A DNA stretch of 38,046 nucleotides from the NCBI GenBank assembly GCA_012270045.1, contig JAAXJC010000178.1, positions 1 to 38,046 on the forward strand, given 5' to 3'. Source of the DNA: Luminiphilus sp. GTDB taxonomy: Bacteria > Pseudomonadota > Gammaproteobacteria > Pseudomonadales > Halieaceae. Below, in pieces: positions 18,590-28,795 of the stretch. Position numbers and translations under genes: made by a program. Below the pieces are notes generated by a model. That model was not told the DNA's origin and ran no database searches. It saw nothing but the letters and a program-made list of their open reading frames with translations. How positions within the stretch are numbered: the first letter of the stretch is position 1; each line of letters opens with the position of its first letter.

Positions 18590-19627
18590 TTACTCTGTAG
18601 AGAGCAAGTCCAGCGCGTGGCGATCTACCAGTTCAAGAGCTTTACCACCGCCGCGCGCGACGCAGGTAAGCGGTTCCTCGGCGACGTACACCGGCAAACC
18701 CGTCTCGTCCATGATCCGCTTGTCAAGATCGCGCAACAGGGCACCGCCGCCGGTCAGGTAAATTCCCGACTCCGCAATATCCGCGGCCAGCTCGGGTGGG
18801 GATTGCTCCAGCGCCATCTTGATGGCTCTCATGATCGACACCAACGGATCGCTCAGGGCTTCCCGAATTTCATCACTGTTCAGGGTGAAACTCTTGGGCA
18901 CACCTTCAGCAAGGTGCCGACCCCGAACATCGATTTCACGAAGCTCACTTGAGGCATAGGCACAACCCACCTCCTGCTTGATCCGTTCCGCCGAAGAATC
19001 GCCTATCAGGCTGCCGTAACGTCTGCGCACGTAGGCGACGATCGACTCGTCGAAACGATCGCCACCGGTGCGAATAGAATCCCGATAGACAACCCCATTC
19101 AGGGAAATAATTGCTATCTCGGTCGTGCCGCCACCGATATCAACCACCATGCAGCCCGTGGCCTCATCGACCTGCAGGCCAGCGCCGATGGCCGCCGCCA
19201 TCGGCTCTTCAATCAAACGCACTTCCCTGGCACCTGCGCTGAGCGCTGACTCCCTGATCGCCCTGCGTTCCACCTGGGTCGACATACAGGGAACACAGAT
19301 CAGCACCCGGGGGCTGGGACGTATAAATTGGGTTTCATGAACCTTGGCGATGAAGTGCTGGAGCATTTTTTCCGTGACTTGGAAATCTGCTATCACACCA
19401 TCTTTCAACGGGCGAATGGCCCTGATGTTGCCCGGCGTACGACCCAGCATGCGCTTGGCTTCCCGGCCAACCGCCTCAATCTGTTTCTGGCCGTTGTGTA
19501 GCCGAATGGCCACCACCGAGGGTTCGTCCAGAATAATGCCTTTGTCTTTAACGTAGATCAGCGTATTGGCTGTACCGAGGTCGATGGACAAATCGTTGGA
19601 GAAAATGCCGCGCAGGCGCTTGAACAT
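18590..19627 (-). CDS. mreB: Rod shape-determining protein MreB (actin homologue)
   Basis: Cytoskeletal ATPase that orients lateral wall synthesis. It is 345 residues, the standard size. It shows the actin-like motifs: phosphate 1 [22 protein letters not shown] (about 17-38), VCVPC-like ICVPCMST, phosphate 2 [16 protein letters not shown], and adenosine [17 protein letters not shown] lies upstream of ATG 19627. It heads the minus-strand mreBCD-maf-yhdP run and is divergent from gatC. The stop TAA is 61 nt before the GTG of mreC. Confidence 0.98.
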   Translation of the reverse strand: MFKRLRGIFSNDLSIDLGTANTLIYVKDKGIILDEPSVVAIRLHNGQKQIEAVGREAKRMLGRTPGNIRAIRPLKDGVIADFQVTEKMLQHFIAKVHETQFIRPSPRVLICVPCMSTQVERRAIRESALSAGAREVRLIEEPMAAAIGAGLQVDEATGCMVVDIGGGTTEIAIISLNGVVYRDSIRTGGDRFDESIVAYVRRRYGSLIGDSSAERIKQEVGCAYASSELREIDVRGRHLAEGVPKSFTLNSDEIREALSDPLVSIMRAIKMALEQSPPELAADIAESGIYLTGGGALLRDLDKRIMDETGLPVYVAEEPLTCVARGGGKALELVDRHALDLLSTE

Positions 19628-19726
19628 ACTGTGTTCCCGTACAATCTACGCTTGGGCCAGGCGCCTTTACTATGGCAAGCACACTGTGGCCACGGGTATC
19701 TGTGGTCGCTTATCTGGCACCCCCTG

Positions 19727-19745
19727 AGGTATTGCGAAAATACCT
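19727..19745. promoter_or_regulatory. Inverted repeat between mreB and gatC
   Basis: The 233-bp divergent region 19628-19860 contains a perfect 7-bp dyad, AGGTATT-gcgaa-AATACCT. It could be an operator controlling mreB, gatC or both, or a hairpin in one leader. No T-run follows in either direction. The rest of the region must hold both promoters, but I find no convincing -35/-10 pair. Confidence 0.3.
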
Positions 19746-19860
19746 TTAAATCAGGTAGTTCAGGCCGCGTCTTAAGGCGCGAATGTATCAATGCAGGGGT
19801 TTTTGGGCAAGGTCAATCTGTGGTAGCTTCCCCGCTTTCCTTTCACAGCGGATGCCCGCC

Positions 19861-20148
19861 ATGGCCACCACTTCTGCGGATGTGCGCGCAGTAGCGCAGC
19901 TAGCGCAACTACGCATCGAAGACGACGCCATCGATGATGTTACCGAAAGATTCAACCGCATCCTCGACCTGGTTGCAGAACTGCAGCAGATAGATACCCA
20001 GGGCGTGGAACCCATGTCCAACCCACACGACATGGAACAGCGCCTGCGTCCCGATGCCGTCACCGAGCAGGTGGATCGAACCGCACTGCAGGACGTGGCT
20101 CCCGCGGTGGAGGATGGGTTTTTCCTTGTGCCCAGAGTGATCGACTAA
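19861..20148 (+). CDS. gatC: Asp-tRNA(Asn)/Glu-tRNA(Gln) amidotransferase subunit C
   Basis: Small stabilising subunit of the GatCAB amidotransferase. ATG 19861 gives 95 residues, the family size, beginning [20 protein letters not shown]. An ATG 9 nt upstream is possible; longer readings into the promoter region lack family sequence. The conserved pieces [22 protein letters not shown] and LRPDAVTE near the middle and FFLVPRVID at the end are present. Its TAA overlaps the gatA ATG by one base (TAATG). Confidence 0.95.
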   Translation: MATTSADVRAVAQLAQLRIEDDAIDDVTERFNRILDLVAELQQIDTQGVEPMSNPHDMEQRLRPDAVTEQVDRTALQDVAPAVEDGFFLVPRVID

Positions 20149-21626
20149 TGGCCCCCAGTGAACTATCCGCTGCGACCGCAGTGGCTCTGTCCGCTGCCCT
20201 GCGCGCCAAAACCCTATCGTCTTATGAACTCACCCAGGCCTGCCTGGCGACGATAGCGAAGGACAACCCGGCACTGAACGCGGTCATAACAGTCAGCGAA
20301 GAGCAGGCTTTGGCCGACGCCGCGAGGGCGGATGACATATTGGCGCGGGGCGATGGCGGTCCACTGACCGGCATACCCCTGCTGCATAAAGACATTTTCT
20401 GCACCCGGGGTGTGACCACCACCTGCGCCTCGAGGATGCTCGAAAATTTTGTGCCTCCCTACGATGCCACTGTGGTCACCCGACTTCGTGAAGCAGGCAC
20501 AGTCATGCTGGGTAAGACCAATATGGATGAGTTTGCCATGGGCTCCTCCACCGAAACCTCCCGATTTGGCGTAACCCGAAATCCCTGGGATACCACCCGG
20601 GTTCCCGGTGGCAGTTCCGGTGGGGCGGCCGCGGCAGTGGCGGCGGGTTTCGCCCCCCTTGGCACGGGCACGGACACTGGCGGCTCCATCAGGCAACCCG
20701 CGTCTTTGTGCGGCATTACCGGCCTCAAACCCACCTACGGGCGGGTTTCGAGGCTGGGAATTGTGGCCTTTGCGTCCTCCCTGGATCAGGCCGGACCGAT
20801 GACACGAACCGCTGAAGATGCCGCACTGATGCTGCAGGTCATGAGCGGTGTGGATCCCATGGATTCAACTTCAGCAGATATTGAGGTTCCCGATTTCAGA
20901 GGCCAATTGGGTGATTCCATCGCCGGCCTGAGGATCGGCATCCCCCGGCAGTATTTCAGCGCCGATCTGGACCCCAGGGTCGCACAATCGGTTCACGCCG
21001 CACTGCAGGAACTTCAGCGAGAGGGCGCGCAGCTGGTGGATATTGAGCTGCCCCATACCGACCGGGGCATCCCCACCTACTACATCATCGCGCCCGCGGA
21101 AGCATCGGCCAACCTCTCCCGCTATGACGGTGTCCGCTTCGGCCATCGCTGTGACGCCCCCGCCGATCCCCAGGATCTCTACGAGCGCTCACGCACCGAA
21201 GGCTTCGGTGACGAGGTCAAGCGCAGGATTCTGGTCGGTACCTATGCCCTGTCAGCGGGTTTCTATGATGCCTATTTTAAAAAGGCCCAACAGGTGCGCC
21301 GGTTAATCAGCCAGGATTTCAGCCGGGCATTCCAATCCTGTGATGTCATCGCCGGACCTGCAGCACCCGGGGTCGCCTTCGGCCTGGGCACTAAAACCAG
21401 CGATCCCCTGGCCATGTATCTTGAGGATATCTACACCCTGTCGGTCAACCTGGCCGGTCTGCCGGGCATGTCCATACCGGCAGGGCGGGTGGATGGCCTG
21501 CCGGTGGGACTGCAGTTGATTGGCAGGGCCTTCGATGAAGCCACCCTGCTCCGGGTCGCACACCGCTTCCAGATGAACACGGAACATCACCTGGCGACGC
21601 CCAGCTCTGCCGGAGAACCGACATGA
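20148..21626 (+). CDS. gatA: Asp-tRNA(Asn)/Glu-tRNA(Gln) amidotransferase subunit A
   Basis: Amidase subunit that frees ammonia from glutamine for transamidation on mischarged tRNA. The 492 residues hold the amidase-signature triad: Lys81 in LLHKDIFC, cis-Ser156 in [15 protein letters not shown], and nucleophile Ser180 in [13 protein letters not shown]. The C-terminal [13 protein letters not shown] and [15 protein letters not shown] are standard. It is coupled to gatC and gatB by one- and four-base overlaps. Whether the complex serves Asn, Gln or both depends on which aaRS genes the genome has, which is not visible here. Confidence 0.98.
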   Translation: MAPSELSAATAVALSAALRAKTLSSYELTQACLATIAKDNPALNAVITVSEEQALADAARADDILARGDGGPLTGIPLLHKDIFCTRGVTTTCASRMLENFVPPYDATVVTRLREAGTVMLGKTNMDEFAMGSSTETSRFGVTRNPWDTTRVPGGSSGGAAAAVAAGFAPLGTGTDTGGSIRQPASLCGITGLKPTYGRVSRLGIVAFASSLDQAGPMTRTAEDAALMLQVMSGVDPMDSTSADIEVPDFRGQLGDSIAGLRIGIPRQYFSADLDPRVAQSVHAALQELQREGAQLVDIELPHTDRGIPTYYIIAPAEASANLSRYDGVRFGHRCDAPADPQDLYERSRTEGFGDEVKRRILVGTYALSAGFYDAYFKKAQQVRRLISQDFSRAFQSCDVIAGPAAPGVAFGLGTKTSDPLAMYLEDIYTLSVNLAGLPGMSIPAGRVDGLPVGLQLIGRAFDEATLLRVAHRFQMNTEHHLATPSSAGEPT

Positions 21627-23068
21627 GCTGGGAAGTGGTCATGGGGCTGGAGGTGCACCTGCAACTGGCGACCGACAGCAAAATCTTCTCCGGCGCCGCC
21701 AATCGTTTTGGCGCCGATCCAAACGAGCAAGCCTGCGCGGTTGACCTTGGTATGCCGGGCATGTTGCCGGTGCTCAACGAGCGGGCCGTTCGCTTCGCGG
21801 TCATGTTCGGCCTGGGTGTGGGTGCCCGAATCGGCAAGCGCTCGGTTTTTGACAGGAAAAACTATTTTTACCCGGATCTACCCAAGGGCTACCAGGTCAG
21901 TCAATTCTTCGAGCCCATCGTCTGTGAAGGACAGTTTGATGTCCCGAGGCCCGACGGCAGCCTGTTTCCCAGCCGCAGCACCCGCGACCACCTCGAGGAG
22001 GATGCGGGCAAGTCAGTCCACGACGCCTATGCGGGCCAGACCGGGATCGATTTAAATCGTGCCGGCACACCGTTGCTGGAAATTGTCACGGAACCGGACT
22101 TTCGTACCGCAGAGCAAGCCGTGGCCTACCTAAAATCCCTGCATTCTCTGGCCACCTACCTGGGCATTTCAGACGGCAACATGGCCGAGGGTTCCATGCG
22201 CTGCGATATCAATATTTCACTGCGGCCACAGGGCAGCGATGAGTTTGGCACCCGAACAGAGATCAAGAACGTCAACTCGTTTCGCTTCGTGGAGCGGGCT
22301 ATCGCTGTCGAGACCGAGCGACAGATGGATATCCTTGAGTCCGGCGGACAGGTGGTTCAGGAAACCCGCCTCTACGATGCCGATCGCAATGAGACCCGCT
22401 CCATGCGATCCAAGGAGGTAGCAAACGACTATCGCTATTTCCCCGAGCCCGACCTGCTGCCCATCGTGCTGGACGACCACTACATCGACACCCTGAAGGC
22501 GGAGTTGCCGGAGCTGCCTGGCGCCAAACGAGCTCGCTTCATCGACAGCTATGAGCTGAGTGACTACGACGCCTCCCTGCTGGTGGCCAGCCGTGACTCC
22601 GCCGATTTCTTCGAAGCCGCCACAGGCATCAGCAAGTCACCAAAGCTGACCGCGAACTGGATGTTGGGAGATCTGGCGGCAGCGCTGAATCGGGAATCCC
22701 TGACCATCAGCGAGTCTCCGGTATCGGCGGCAGCACTGGCCGGGCTGATTGTCCGCATCGCTGACGACACGCTGTCCAGCAAGCTCGCCAAACAGGTGTT
22801 TGAGGGGTTGTGGCTGGGCGAGGGCAGCGCCGATGAGATCATCGAAGCTCGTGGGCTGAAACAGGTCACCGATACCGGCGCCCTTGAACAGATGGTCGCC
22901 AGTGTCATAACGGATAACCCGGACCAGGTGGCCCAGTATCGAGCCGCGGACGAGGGGAAACAGAAAAAACTACTGGGTTTCTTCGTCGGTCAGGTGATGA
23001 AGGCATCAAAGGGGCAGGCCAACCCCCAGCGTCTCAACGCCCTGCTCAAGGATATGCTCGACGGCTAA
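21623..23068 (+). CDS. gatB: Asp-tRNA(Asn)/Glu-tRNA(Gln) amidotransferase subunit B
   Basis: Kinase and transamidase subunit that activates the tRNA-bound acid and binds the tRNA. It is 481 residues, starting [15 protein letters not shown]. The GatB signature [10 protein letters not shown] with [11 protein letters not shown] is intact, as are [18 protein letters not shown] and [15 protein letters not shown]. The C-terminal YqeY-like tail (about 330-481, ending [28 protein letters not shown]) is complete. The ATG overlaps the gatA stop (ATGA). The gene is convergent with the Smr-domain gene 14 bp further on. Confidence 0.98.
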   Translation: MSWEVVMGLEVHLQLATDSKIFSGAANRFGADPNEQACAVDLGMPGMLPVLNERAVRFAVMFGLGVGARIGKRSVFDRKNYFYPDLPKGYQVSQFFEPIVCEGQFDVPRPDGSLFPSRSTRDHLEEDAGKSVHDAYAGQTGIDLNRAGTPLLEIVTEPDFRTAEQAVAYLKSLHSLATYLGISDGNMAEGSMRCDINISLRPQGSDEFGTRTEIKNVNSFRFVERAIAVETERQMDILESGGQVVQETRLYDADRNETRSMRSKEVANDYRYFPEPDLLPIVLDDHYIDTLKAELPELPGAKRARFIDSYELSDYDASLLVASRDSADFFEAATGISKSPKLTANWMLGDLAAALNRESLTISESPVSAAALAGLIVRIADDTLSSKLAKQVFEGLWLGEGSADEIIEARGLKQVTDTGALEQMVASVITDNPDQVAQYRAADEGKQKKLLGFFVGQVMKASKGQANPQRLNALLKDMLDG

Positions 23069-23082
23069 GCCACAGTCGCCGT

Positions 23083-23697
23083 TCAACCGTCATAGGGAAC
23101 CCGACCCTTCATGAAGCGCTCCCGGTTTTCGCGTTTTTTCTGGGCGCTCTTGCGCAGCAAGACATACACTGCCCCGGTACCGCCATGGGCGGGCTGGGCA
23201 GAGTGGTACGCCTGCACATCATCGATATCCTGCAGCCACCTATTGACGTAGCCCTTGAGTATTGCCGTTCGCTGCTGCTCGGACTTGCGGTTGCCCTTAC
23301 CGTGCAAAATCAACACGGTGCGCAACCCATAGGTCATAGCATCGACAATAAAGCCATGCACTTCGTTGCGGGCCTGTTTGACGGTCATTCGGTGCAGGTC
23401 AAGCCGGGCGTCTACCTCGTAACGCCCCTGACGCAGTTTCCTGTACACCCCGTGCTGGATACCGGGACGCTTGAAATCGAGCACATACCAGGCGTCCAGC
23501 GGCTCCACTCCCTCATCGACCAGGGCATTGACCGGACCCTGCCGGGTTCCGGCGGCAGCCAGGCGTCGGGCCGCGTCATCGCCGCTATTTTCCTTTCGCT
23601 GCAATCTCTCCCGGGGATCCCGGTTCAGGGGCACGACGCCGGCCATTTCGGCCTGAAAAAGGTCTTCATCCGACACAACACCACCCCACATCGACAT
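23083..23697 (-). CDS. Smr-domain protein (YdaL/SmrA-like)
   Basis: Protein of the Smr/MutS2 C-terminal family; small stand-alone Smr proteins are candidate nucleases acting on nucleic acids or stalled ribosomes. I prefer ATG 23697 (204 aa); the frame continues upstream to 23739 but into the promoter region of cysZ. The acidic N-terminal part (1-90, SDEDLFQAEMAGVVPLN) matches YdaL/SmrA-type proteins. The Smr domain (about 97-185) has DLHR at 100-103, where DLHG is commoner, and the conserved HGKG at 132-135, followed by VQAYHSAQPAHGGTGAVYVLLR. The exact substrate is not known from sequence. Divergent from cysZ. Confidence 0.88.
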   Translation of the reverse strand: MSMWGGVVSDEDLFQAEMAGVVPLNRDPRERLQRKENSGDDAARRLAAAGTRQGPVNALVDEGVEPLDAWYVLDFKRPGIQHGVYRKLRQGRYEVDARLDLHRMTVKQARNEVHGFIVDAMTYGLRTVLILHGKGNRKSEQQRTAILKGYVNRWLQDIDDVQAYHSAQPAHGGTGAVYVLLRKSAQKKRENRERFMKGRVPYDG

Positions 23698-23753
23698 GCT
23701 CTGACGTTTTATACTGCACGATACACCATCAAGGATCACGGAGGATCACGGCA

Positions 23754-24497
23754 ATGAAAGGGAACCCCATTATCGGTGCGGGATATTTTTTCCGGGGGTT
23801 ATCGATGCTGACGGAGCGCCGCCTGCGCGCCTGGGTCATCCTGCCGCTACTGGCCAATGTAGGCATGTTTCTGCTGATTGGCGGCGCCGCCTGGAATCTT
23901 GTCGCGGGACTGGTGCAGGCCACCGAGAACGCGTTGCCGGACTGGCTGGGCTTCCTCTCATGGCTGATCGCCCCACTCCTGTGGCTGACCGGCGCCCTGA
24001 CCACAGGTTACCTGTCGACGCTGATCGTGCTGCTAATGACCTCCCCTTTCCACGCGCTGCTGTCGGAAAAAGTCGAAGAACAGGTTACCGGGACATCGGT
24101 GCCAGCCCTGGAGGGCATTGGACCCGCATTGCTGGCGATCCCGCGGGGGATTTTCCGGGAGGTGCGGAAAATTCTCTATTACATTCCCCTGGCTGTATTC
24201 GTACTGATCGTGTCCCTGATCCCCGGACTGCAGGCGTTCGCGCCGGTGCTGTGGTTCGCTCTGGGGGCGTGGATGATGGGACTGCAGTTTGTCGACTACC
24301 CGATGGACAACCACCAACTTTCATTCCGGGACGTCAAGGACGCCTGCGCCTCGCGTCGCCTGAGCAGCCTGGGTTTCGGCGCCGTCGTGGCCTTTGTGGC
24401 GGGCATTCCACTGCTGAATCTGGTGGTGATTCCCGCGGCGGTGGTGGGCGCCACCCTGTTGTGGTGTGAGGAGCTGCGCCCCAGCAAAGCCCGCTGA
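23754..24497 (+). CDS. cysZ: Sulfate transporter CysZ (EI24 family)
   Basis: Inner-membrane sulfate permease feeding cysteine synthesis. The 247 residues begin MKGNPIIGAGYFFRGLSMLT, with hydrophobic segments near 26-50, 68-92, 140-165 and 198-235. The family motifs TSPFHALLSEKVEEQ, YYIPLAVFVLIVSLIPG and YPMDNHQLSFRDVKDACASRR are present. GGAGG lies 9 nt upstream of the ATG. The gene is alone on its strand between the Smr gene and rhlB and ends 2 bp from the convergent rhlB stop, so no room exists for a dedicated intergenic terminator. Confidence 0.92.
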   Translation: MKGNPIIGAGYFFRGLSMLTERRLRAWVILPLLANVGMFLLIGGAAWNLVAGLVQATENALPDWLGFLSWLIAPLLWLTGALTTGYLSTLIVLLMTSPFHALLSEKVEEQVTGTSVPALEGIGPALLAIPRGIFREVRKILYYIPLAVFVLIVSLIPGLQAFAPVLWFALGAWMMGLQFVDYPMDNHQLSFRDVKDACASRRLSSLGFGAVVAFVAGIPLLNLVVIPAAVVGATLLWCEELRPSKAR

Positions 24498-24499
24498 AG

Positions 24500-25771
24500 T
24501 CAGTCCAGCAATTCCTGGGGTGGCGGCACGCATTTCAGCCGCTCCCCCAACAGGGTTTCTATGTCCGGTAACAGGAAAGCATCATCTTCACTTGCGAAGC
24601 TGATGGAGATGCCGGTCGCCCCCGCGCGCCCTGTGCGGCCAATACGGTGCACATAATCCTCGGGATCCTCGGGAAGGTTGTAGTTCACCACGTGACTGAC
24701 CCCATCCACGTGGATACCCCTACCGGCGACGTCGGTGGCCACCAACACCTTGATTTTGCCTGACTTGAAGTCGGCCAGCGTTCGGGTCCGCTTGGCCTGG
24801 GTTATCTCTCCAGACAGGATGCCGCAGGAAATACCCCCCTTACGGAGCTTTTCGTATAGGGAGCGCACCTGGTCCCGGCGGTTGGCGAACACTATGGTGG
24901 ATACAGCATCGGGGCCCCGGAGAATTTTAAGCAGCACCTTCAGGCGCTCATGGCTGGTCACCAGATAGACCCGCTGGTCAACCGTCGCTGTGGCCACCCG
25001 CTCGGGCTCAATCTCGACGGTGACAGGGTCAAAGGTCCACTGCCGGGCAAGATTCAGGATGTCCTGGGTGAAGGTCGCGGAGAACAGCAGGGTCTGGCGA
25101 TCCTCCTTGCGCGGCGTTGCCCGGACAATACGCTTTACCTGGGGGATAAAGCCCATATCCAGCATACGATCAGCCTCGTCCAGCACCAGTGTTTCTACAC
25201 GGTCGAGGAACAGGTCCCGGCGCTGCATGAAATCGATCAGTCGCCCCGGCGTCGCCACCACTAGGTCCACCACCCGGGACTGCACTTTTGACAGCTGCTT
25301 CTGGTAATCCGCGCCGCCGATCAATGTAACCGTATTCAGCCCCGTGTATTTGCCCAGATCCTGGGCATCAGCTGCGATCTGCATGACCAGTTCACGGGTG
25401 GGCGCGATGATCACTGCCCTGGGTTCCGCAAGAAAACGCTCCCCCTCGACCGGATGGCACAGCAGGTCATTGAAAATAGTGATCAGGAAGGCTGCCGTCT
25501 TGCCGGTGCCGGTCTGGGCCTTGCCAATGGCGTCATGCCCCTGGAGGGTGTGGGGCAAGATCTTGGCCTGAATGGGAGAGCAGTACTCAAAGCCCAGGCT
25601 GGCCACGCCGCGCAGCAGCGAGTGCTCAAGGTCCAGGTCGTGAAATCGGGTGTGGCCCTCCAGGGCTTCGACAACAAAACTGCTGGGATCCCAGGATGTG
25701 TCTGCCCGTTTCGGGCTGGAATTGGTCAAAATTGAACTCAGCAAAAATACGAGGGGGCCAGAGTCTAGCAC
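24500..25771 (-). CDS. rhlB: ATP-dependent RNA helicase RhlB
   Basis: DEAD-box helicase, in E. coli a part of the RNase E degradosome. Of 423 residues as drawn, about 30-42 ([19 protein letters not shown]) match the Pseudomonas-type RhlB N-terminus. Helicase motifs follow in order: the Q motif [14 protein letters not shown] (85-92), PTRELV, DEAD (198-201), SAT (231-233), [20 protein letters not shown] and HRIGRTGR. The C-terminal tail is short and not basic. The N-terminus is uncertain: the only in-frame starts before the conserved part are GTG 25771, TTG 25744 and TTG 25729, none with a clear ribosome binding site. Confidence 0.93.
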   Translation of the reverse strand: MLDSGPLVFLLSSILTNSSPKRADTSWDPSSFVVEALEGHTRFHDLDLEHSLLRGVASLGFEYCSPIQAKILPHTLQGHDAIGKAQTGTGKTAAFLITIFNDLLCHPVEGERFLAEPRAVIIAPTRELVMQIAADAQDLGKYTGLNTVTLIGGADYQKQLSKVQSRVVDLVVATPGRLIDFMQRRDLFLDRVETLVLDEADRMLDMGFIPQVKRIVRATPRKEDRQTLLFSATFTQDILNLARQWTFDPVTVEIEPERVATATVDQRVYLVTSHERLKVLLKILRGPDAVSTIVFANRRDQVRSLYEKLRKGGISCGILSGEITQAKRTRTLADFKSGKIKVLVATDVAGRGIHVDGVSHVVNYNLPEDPEDYVHRIGRTGRAGATGISISFASEDDAFLLPDIETLLGERLKCVPPPQELLD

Positions 25772-25787
25772 AGCTGAAGCCGTGCTA
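25766..25787. promoter_or_regulatory. Inverted repeat between rhlB and the MATE gene
   Basis: TAGCAC, ten bases, GTGCTA forms a perfect 6-bp dyad between two divergent genes, overlapping the drawn rhlB start and about 30 bp before the exporter start. The spacing is that of a dimeric repressor site. No regulator gene lies nearby. Confidence 0.25.
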
Positions 25788-25816
25788 AATTCTGTTTCTG
25801 GGAGAGGGTAACGAAC

Positions 25817-27208
25817 TTGGCTTCAGCGCAACTGATCACAGGCACACTGTTTCGCAGGGAACTCAGACAACTGCTGCGTATTGCCTGGCCGCTTTTCATC
25901 GCCCAAAGCGCCCAAATGGGGACCGGTGTTGTCGACACCATCATGGCGGCGCGCTACAACGACCAGGACCTGGCCGCCATCTCGATCGGCATCAACATCT
26001 GGCTGCCCATTTACCTGCTGATACTCGGCACCATCTTCGCCACCGCCACCATTGTTGCCCAGGATTTCGGCGGCGGCCGCATAGAGAAAATCCGCCAGCA
26101 GCTGCCCCAATCCCTTTGGGTAGCGGTTTTCCTGGGGGTCACCCTCAGCCCATTACTCTGGTACGCCGACCCGGCCCTTGCACTACTGGGACTGAACCCG
26201 ACAACCCGGGAACTGGCCCTGGATTACACCCAGATGGTCGCCCTGGGGATGCCCGCCACCGCCATTTTCCAGGCACTGCGCTACCACACCCAGGGGCTGG
26301 GCATTACCCAGCCATTCGCCTTTGCCGCGGTGGCCGGATTTCTGGTGAACGTGCCATTGAACTACGCCTTTATTTTCGGCGAGTGGGGAGCCCCCGAACT
26401 GGGTGCCCAGGGCTGTGGTATCGCCACTGCCATTTCCATGTGGCTCAGTGTTGTTCTGATTGCCGGCTATATTTTCCGCAGCCAGAAAATCAAGCTCTAT
26501 CTACCCGAGTGGAAACTGGTAGGCCCTGACTGGACAAAGATCAGTGAAATACTCTCGATCGGAGCCCCCATCGGTCTGACCTTTTTCCTGGAAATGGGGG
26601 TGTTCAGCGTGATTGCCCTGCTGGTCGCCACCCATGGCGACACGGCCATTGCATCCCACCAGATCGCTTTCAATATCTGGGACCTGTTCTACATACCCAT
26701 GCTGGCCCTCGGCACAGCCATGTCGACCCGAATCGGTCACGCGATCGGAGCAGGATGGCGGGAGGGCATCTACCGGGCGATGATTGTGGGCGGAGCCATA
26801 TCAGCCCTGGTCGCCGCGGGCACCACCCTGCTGCTGCTCACCTTCCCGGGCAGTATCATCAGCATCTACACCGACGCCGAGGACATTCAGGTTCTGGCCA
26901 CCCGACTGCTCACCCTGTCAGCCTTCTTCATCCTGATTGACGGCGCCCAGATTGTCGGCTCCTTCATACTGAGGGCCTTCAAGGAAACCCGCTTCCCGTT
27001 CATCATGATGGTGGTGTCTTACTGGCTGGTCGCCCTGCCCCTTGGCTGGTGGTTGGGCATCGTGCTACCGGACAACCCCAACGACGGCGCGGCCGGGTTC
27101 TGGTATGCGACCATCACCGGCATCAGCGTTTGTACCGTGCTGATTGCCGCTCGAATCTGGGTCATATTGGGCCGTGCCCTGCCGGTCCAGGAGCAGGCCT
27201 CAACCTAG
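25817..27208 (+). CDS. MATE family efflux transporter (NorM-like)
   Basis: Inner-membrane exporter of the multidrug and toxic compound extrusion family, normally driven by Na+ or H+. It starts with TTG 25817, with GGAGAGGG about 9 nt upstream and no ATG before the conserved [26 protein letters not shown]. The 463 residues show twelve likely helices in two halves; the second begins near 245 with [44 protein letters not shown] is a family motif. The substrate cannot be told. Codon use looks like the neighbouring core genes, so nothing suggests recent transfer. Confidence 0.93.
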   Translation: MASAQLITGTLFRRELRQLLRIAWPLFIAQSAQMGTGVVDTIMAARYNDQDLAAISIGINIWLPIYLLILGTIFATATIVAQDFGGGRIEKIRQQLPQSLWVAVFLGVTLSPLLWYADPALALLGLNPTTRELALDYTQMVALGMPATAIFQALRYHTQGLGITQPFAFAAVAGFLVNVPLNYAFIFGEWGAPELGAQGCGIATAISMWLSVVLIAGYIFRSQKIKLYLPEWKLVGPDWTKISEILSIGAPIGLTFFLEMGVFSVIALLVATHGDTAIASHQIAFNIWDLFYIPMLALGTAMSTRIGHAIGAGWREGIYRAMIVGGAISALVAAGTTLLLLTFPGSIISIYTDAEDIQVLATRLLTLSAFFILIDGAQIVGSFILRAFKETRFPFIMMVVSYWLVALPLGWWLGIVLPDNPNDGAAGFWYATITGISVCTVLIAARIWVILGRALPVQEQAST

Positions 27209-27218
27209 CCGGGTGGTT

Positions 27219-27983
27219 CTAAACCGGCGCGCCATCCCGCTTGTCGCAACACAGCTCGCATCCTGGCCGCCGCTGCAGAGTCAGTGCCATCCTGTCGCCG
27301 GTCCTGAAGTCAAACTGCCTCAACACCCCCCAGGGCACTGGCGCCGCGTGGGACAGGGCATTGATCAAGTCCAGGGTCTGCTGCAGGGCCACCATGCCCA
27401 CTACCGGACCGAGTATCCCCAGCGCGGCGCATCCCCCACCCCATTCGGCACTCGCCGCGGGCGCCAGGCAGTGGTAGCAACCCTCGGCGCGCTGACCGGA
27501 AAAGGCGATACTCTGGCCCGCCATCTGCACGGCGGCACCCATAAACCAGGGCAGCCCCGCTGCCGCGGTCAGACGATCCAGCAGCTGTCGTGTGGCATGG
27601 CTGTCGGTGCCGTCCAGCACCGCGTCCACACCGGCCAGGAGTTCAGGCCCTGAGGTTGCATCAAAACACGTGACCTTGTGTTCAACGCGCAAACTGCTGT
27701 TCATCGCCAGTAATCGCCGTGCCAGCACCTCGGATTTGGCCAGGCCCAGATCCGCTTCCGTGTAAGCGATTTGGCGGGACAGATTGCTGATTTCAACAAT
27801 GTCGGGGTCGACCAACAGCAGGCGGCCGACACCGGCACCGGCGAGATACTGGGCCGCCAGGGCACCCAGACCACCGCAGCCAACGACCAGGACCTTGGCC
27901 TGCAACAGACGTTCCTGGCCCTCCAACTCAAATCCCGGCACCAGCAGCTGGCGGGAATAGCGCTCAAGGGCCTGATCATCCAT
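27219..27983 (-). CDS. moeB: MoeB/ThiF-family adenylyltransferase, probably MoeB
   Basis: E1-like enzyme that adenylates the C-terminal glycine of a sulfur carrier, here most likely MoaD for molybdopterin. ATG 27983 overlaps the prmC stop (TGATG) and gives 254 residues; GTG 27995 would add four. It begins [20 protein letters not shown] and has the nucleotide loop VVGCGGLGALAAQYLAGAGV, ISNLSRQIAYTEADLG, and two CxxC zinc pairs, CYHC and CELC, the last near the C-terminus. No rhodanese domain follows. prfA-prmC-moeB is a common order. ThiF or HesA function is possible, as MoaD or ThiS is not in view. Confidence 0.88.
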   Translation of the reverse strand: MDDQALERYSRQLLVPGFELEGQERLLQAKVLVVGCGGLGALAAQYLAGAGVGRLLLVDPDIVEISNLSRQIAYTEADLGLAKSEVLARRLLAMNSSLRVEHKVTCFDATSGPELLAGVDAVLDGTDSHATRQLLDRLTAAAGLPWFMGAAVQMAGQSIAFSGQRAEGCYHCLAPAASAEWGGGCAALGILGPVVGMVALQQTLDLINALSHAAPVPWGVLRQFDFRTGDRMALTLQRRPGCELCCDKRDGAPV

Positions 27984-28795
27984 CAGCCAAGGCACCCATA
28001 GGTCACGCGCTCGTGACCCGACAGGTCACGCCGGGTGGCCACGCCCTGCCAGCCGTGCTGGTCCATCAATGCCCTGACAGCAGCACCCTGATCCCAGCCG
28101 TGCTCGACCAAAAAACTACCGCCTGGCCGCAAAACCGCCCGTGCCCCGGCGACGAGATGCCGAATGCTGTCCAGGCCATCAGTACCGCCCCGCAGGGCCA
28201 GCGCAGGTTCCGCCGGTAAATCCCCCAGCTGTAAGTGGGCGTCATCATTGCGGATATAGGTCGGATTGCTGACGATCAGATCGAAGCTGCGACCGGCTAC
28301 CGGCTCGAACCAGGACCCCTGCAACCACTCGACCTCCAGTCCCAGTCGCTGGCCATTGTCACTAGCCACCGCCAGCGCCGAGTCACTGGTATCCACGGCT
28401 GTCATGCGACTTTCGGGCAGTTCGTGTTTGATGGCGAGGGCAATGGCACCACTGCCGGTACCCAAATCCAGGCAATGACCCGAGGGCTCTCCAGCCATCA
28501 GATTGATGGCCCACTCCACCAACACCTCCGTGTCTGGCCTGGGAATGAGCACGTCGGGGGTTACCCGTAACGGCAGCGACCAGAATTCCCGCTCGCCCAG
28601 GATGTAGGCCAGGGGCTCTCCCTTTTGGCGTCGCTGGACCCATTCCATAAATGCGCCTTCGCAGTGCTGGGCGATCGGTGCGTCACCGTGGGCAAACAAC
28701 CAGCCACGGTCCCTGCCCAGCAGCGATAACAGCAGCACTTCAGATTCCCTCTGGGGTAAACCGGTCCGTGCCAGCAAACCCCGGGCAGTAGTCAC
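27983..28795 (-). CDS. prmC: Peptide chain release factor N5-glutamine methyltransferase
   Basis: Methylates the glutamine of the GGQ motif in release factors RF1 and RF2. The start is GTG 28795, in a GTGA overlap with the prfA stop; 270 residues, close to E. coli PrmC. Present are the N-terminal helical domain, [24 protein letters not shown] (about 67-90), SAM motif [16 protein letters not shown] (about 108-122), and NERV-like GHERVTYG at the end. The substrate-binding motif, NPPY in nearly all homologues, reads NPTY (177-180; codon ACC at 28259-28261). The rest is intact, so the gene looks functional apart from this residue. Confidence 0.93.
   Translation of the reverse strand: MTTARGLLARTGLPQRESEVLLLSLLGRDRGWLFAHGDAPIAQHCEGAFMEWVQRRQKGEPLAYILGEREFWSLPLRVTPDVLIPRPDTEVLVEWAINLMAGEPSGHCLDLGTGSGAIALAIKHELPESRMTAVDTSDSALAVASDNGQRLGLEVEWLQGSWFEPVAGRSFDLIVSNPTYIRNDDAHLQLGDLPAEPALALRGGTDGLDSIRHLVAGARAVLRPGGSFLVEHGWDQGAAVRALMDQHGWQGVATRRDLSGHERVTYGCLG

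Noticed and set aside
19715-19738. TGGCAC followed by TTGC upstream of gatC, like a sigma-54 -24/-12 promoter
   Set aside because: The GG and GC elements are 18 bp apart, whereas sigma-54 needs 12 between their first bases.
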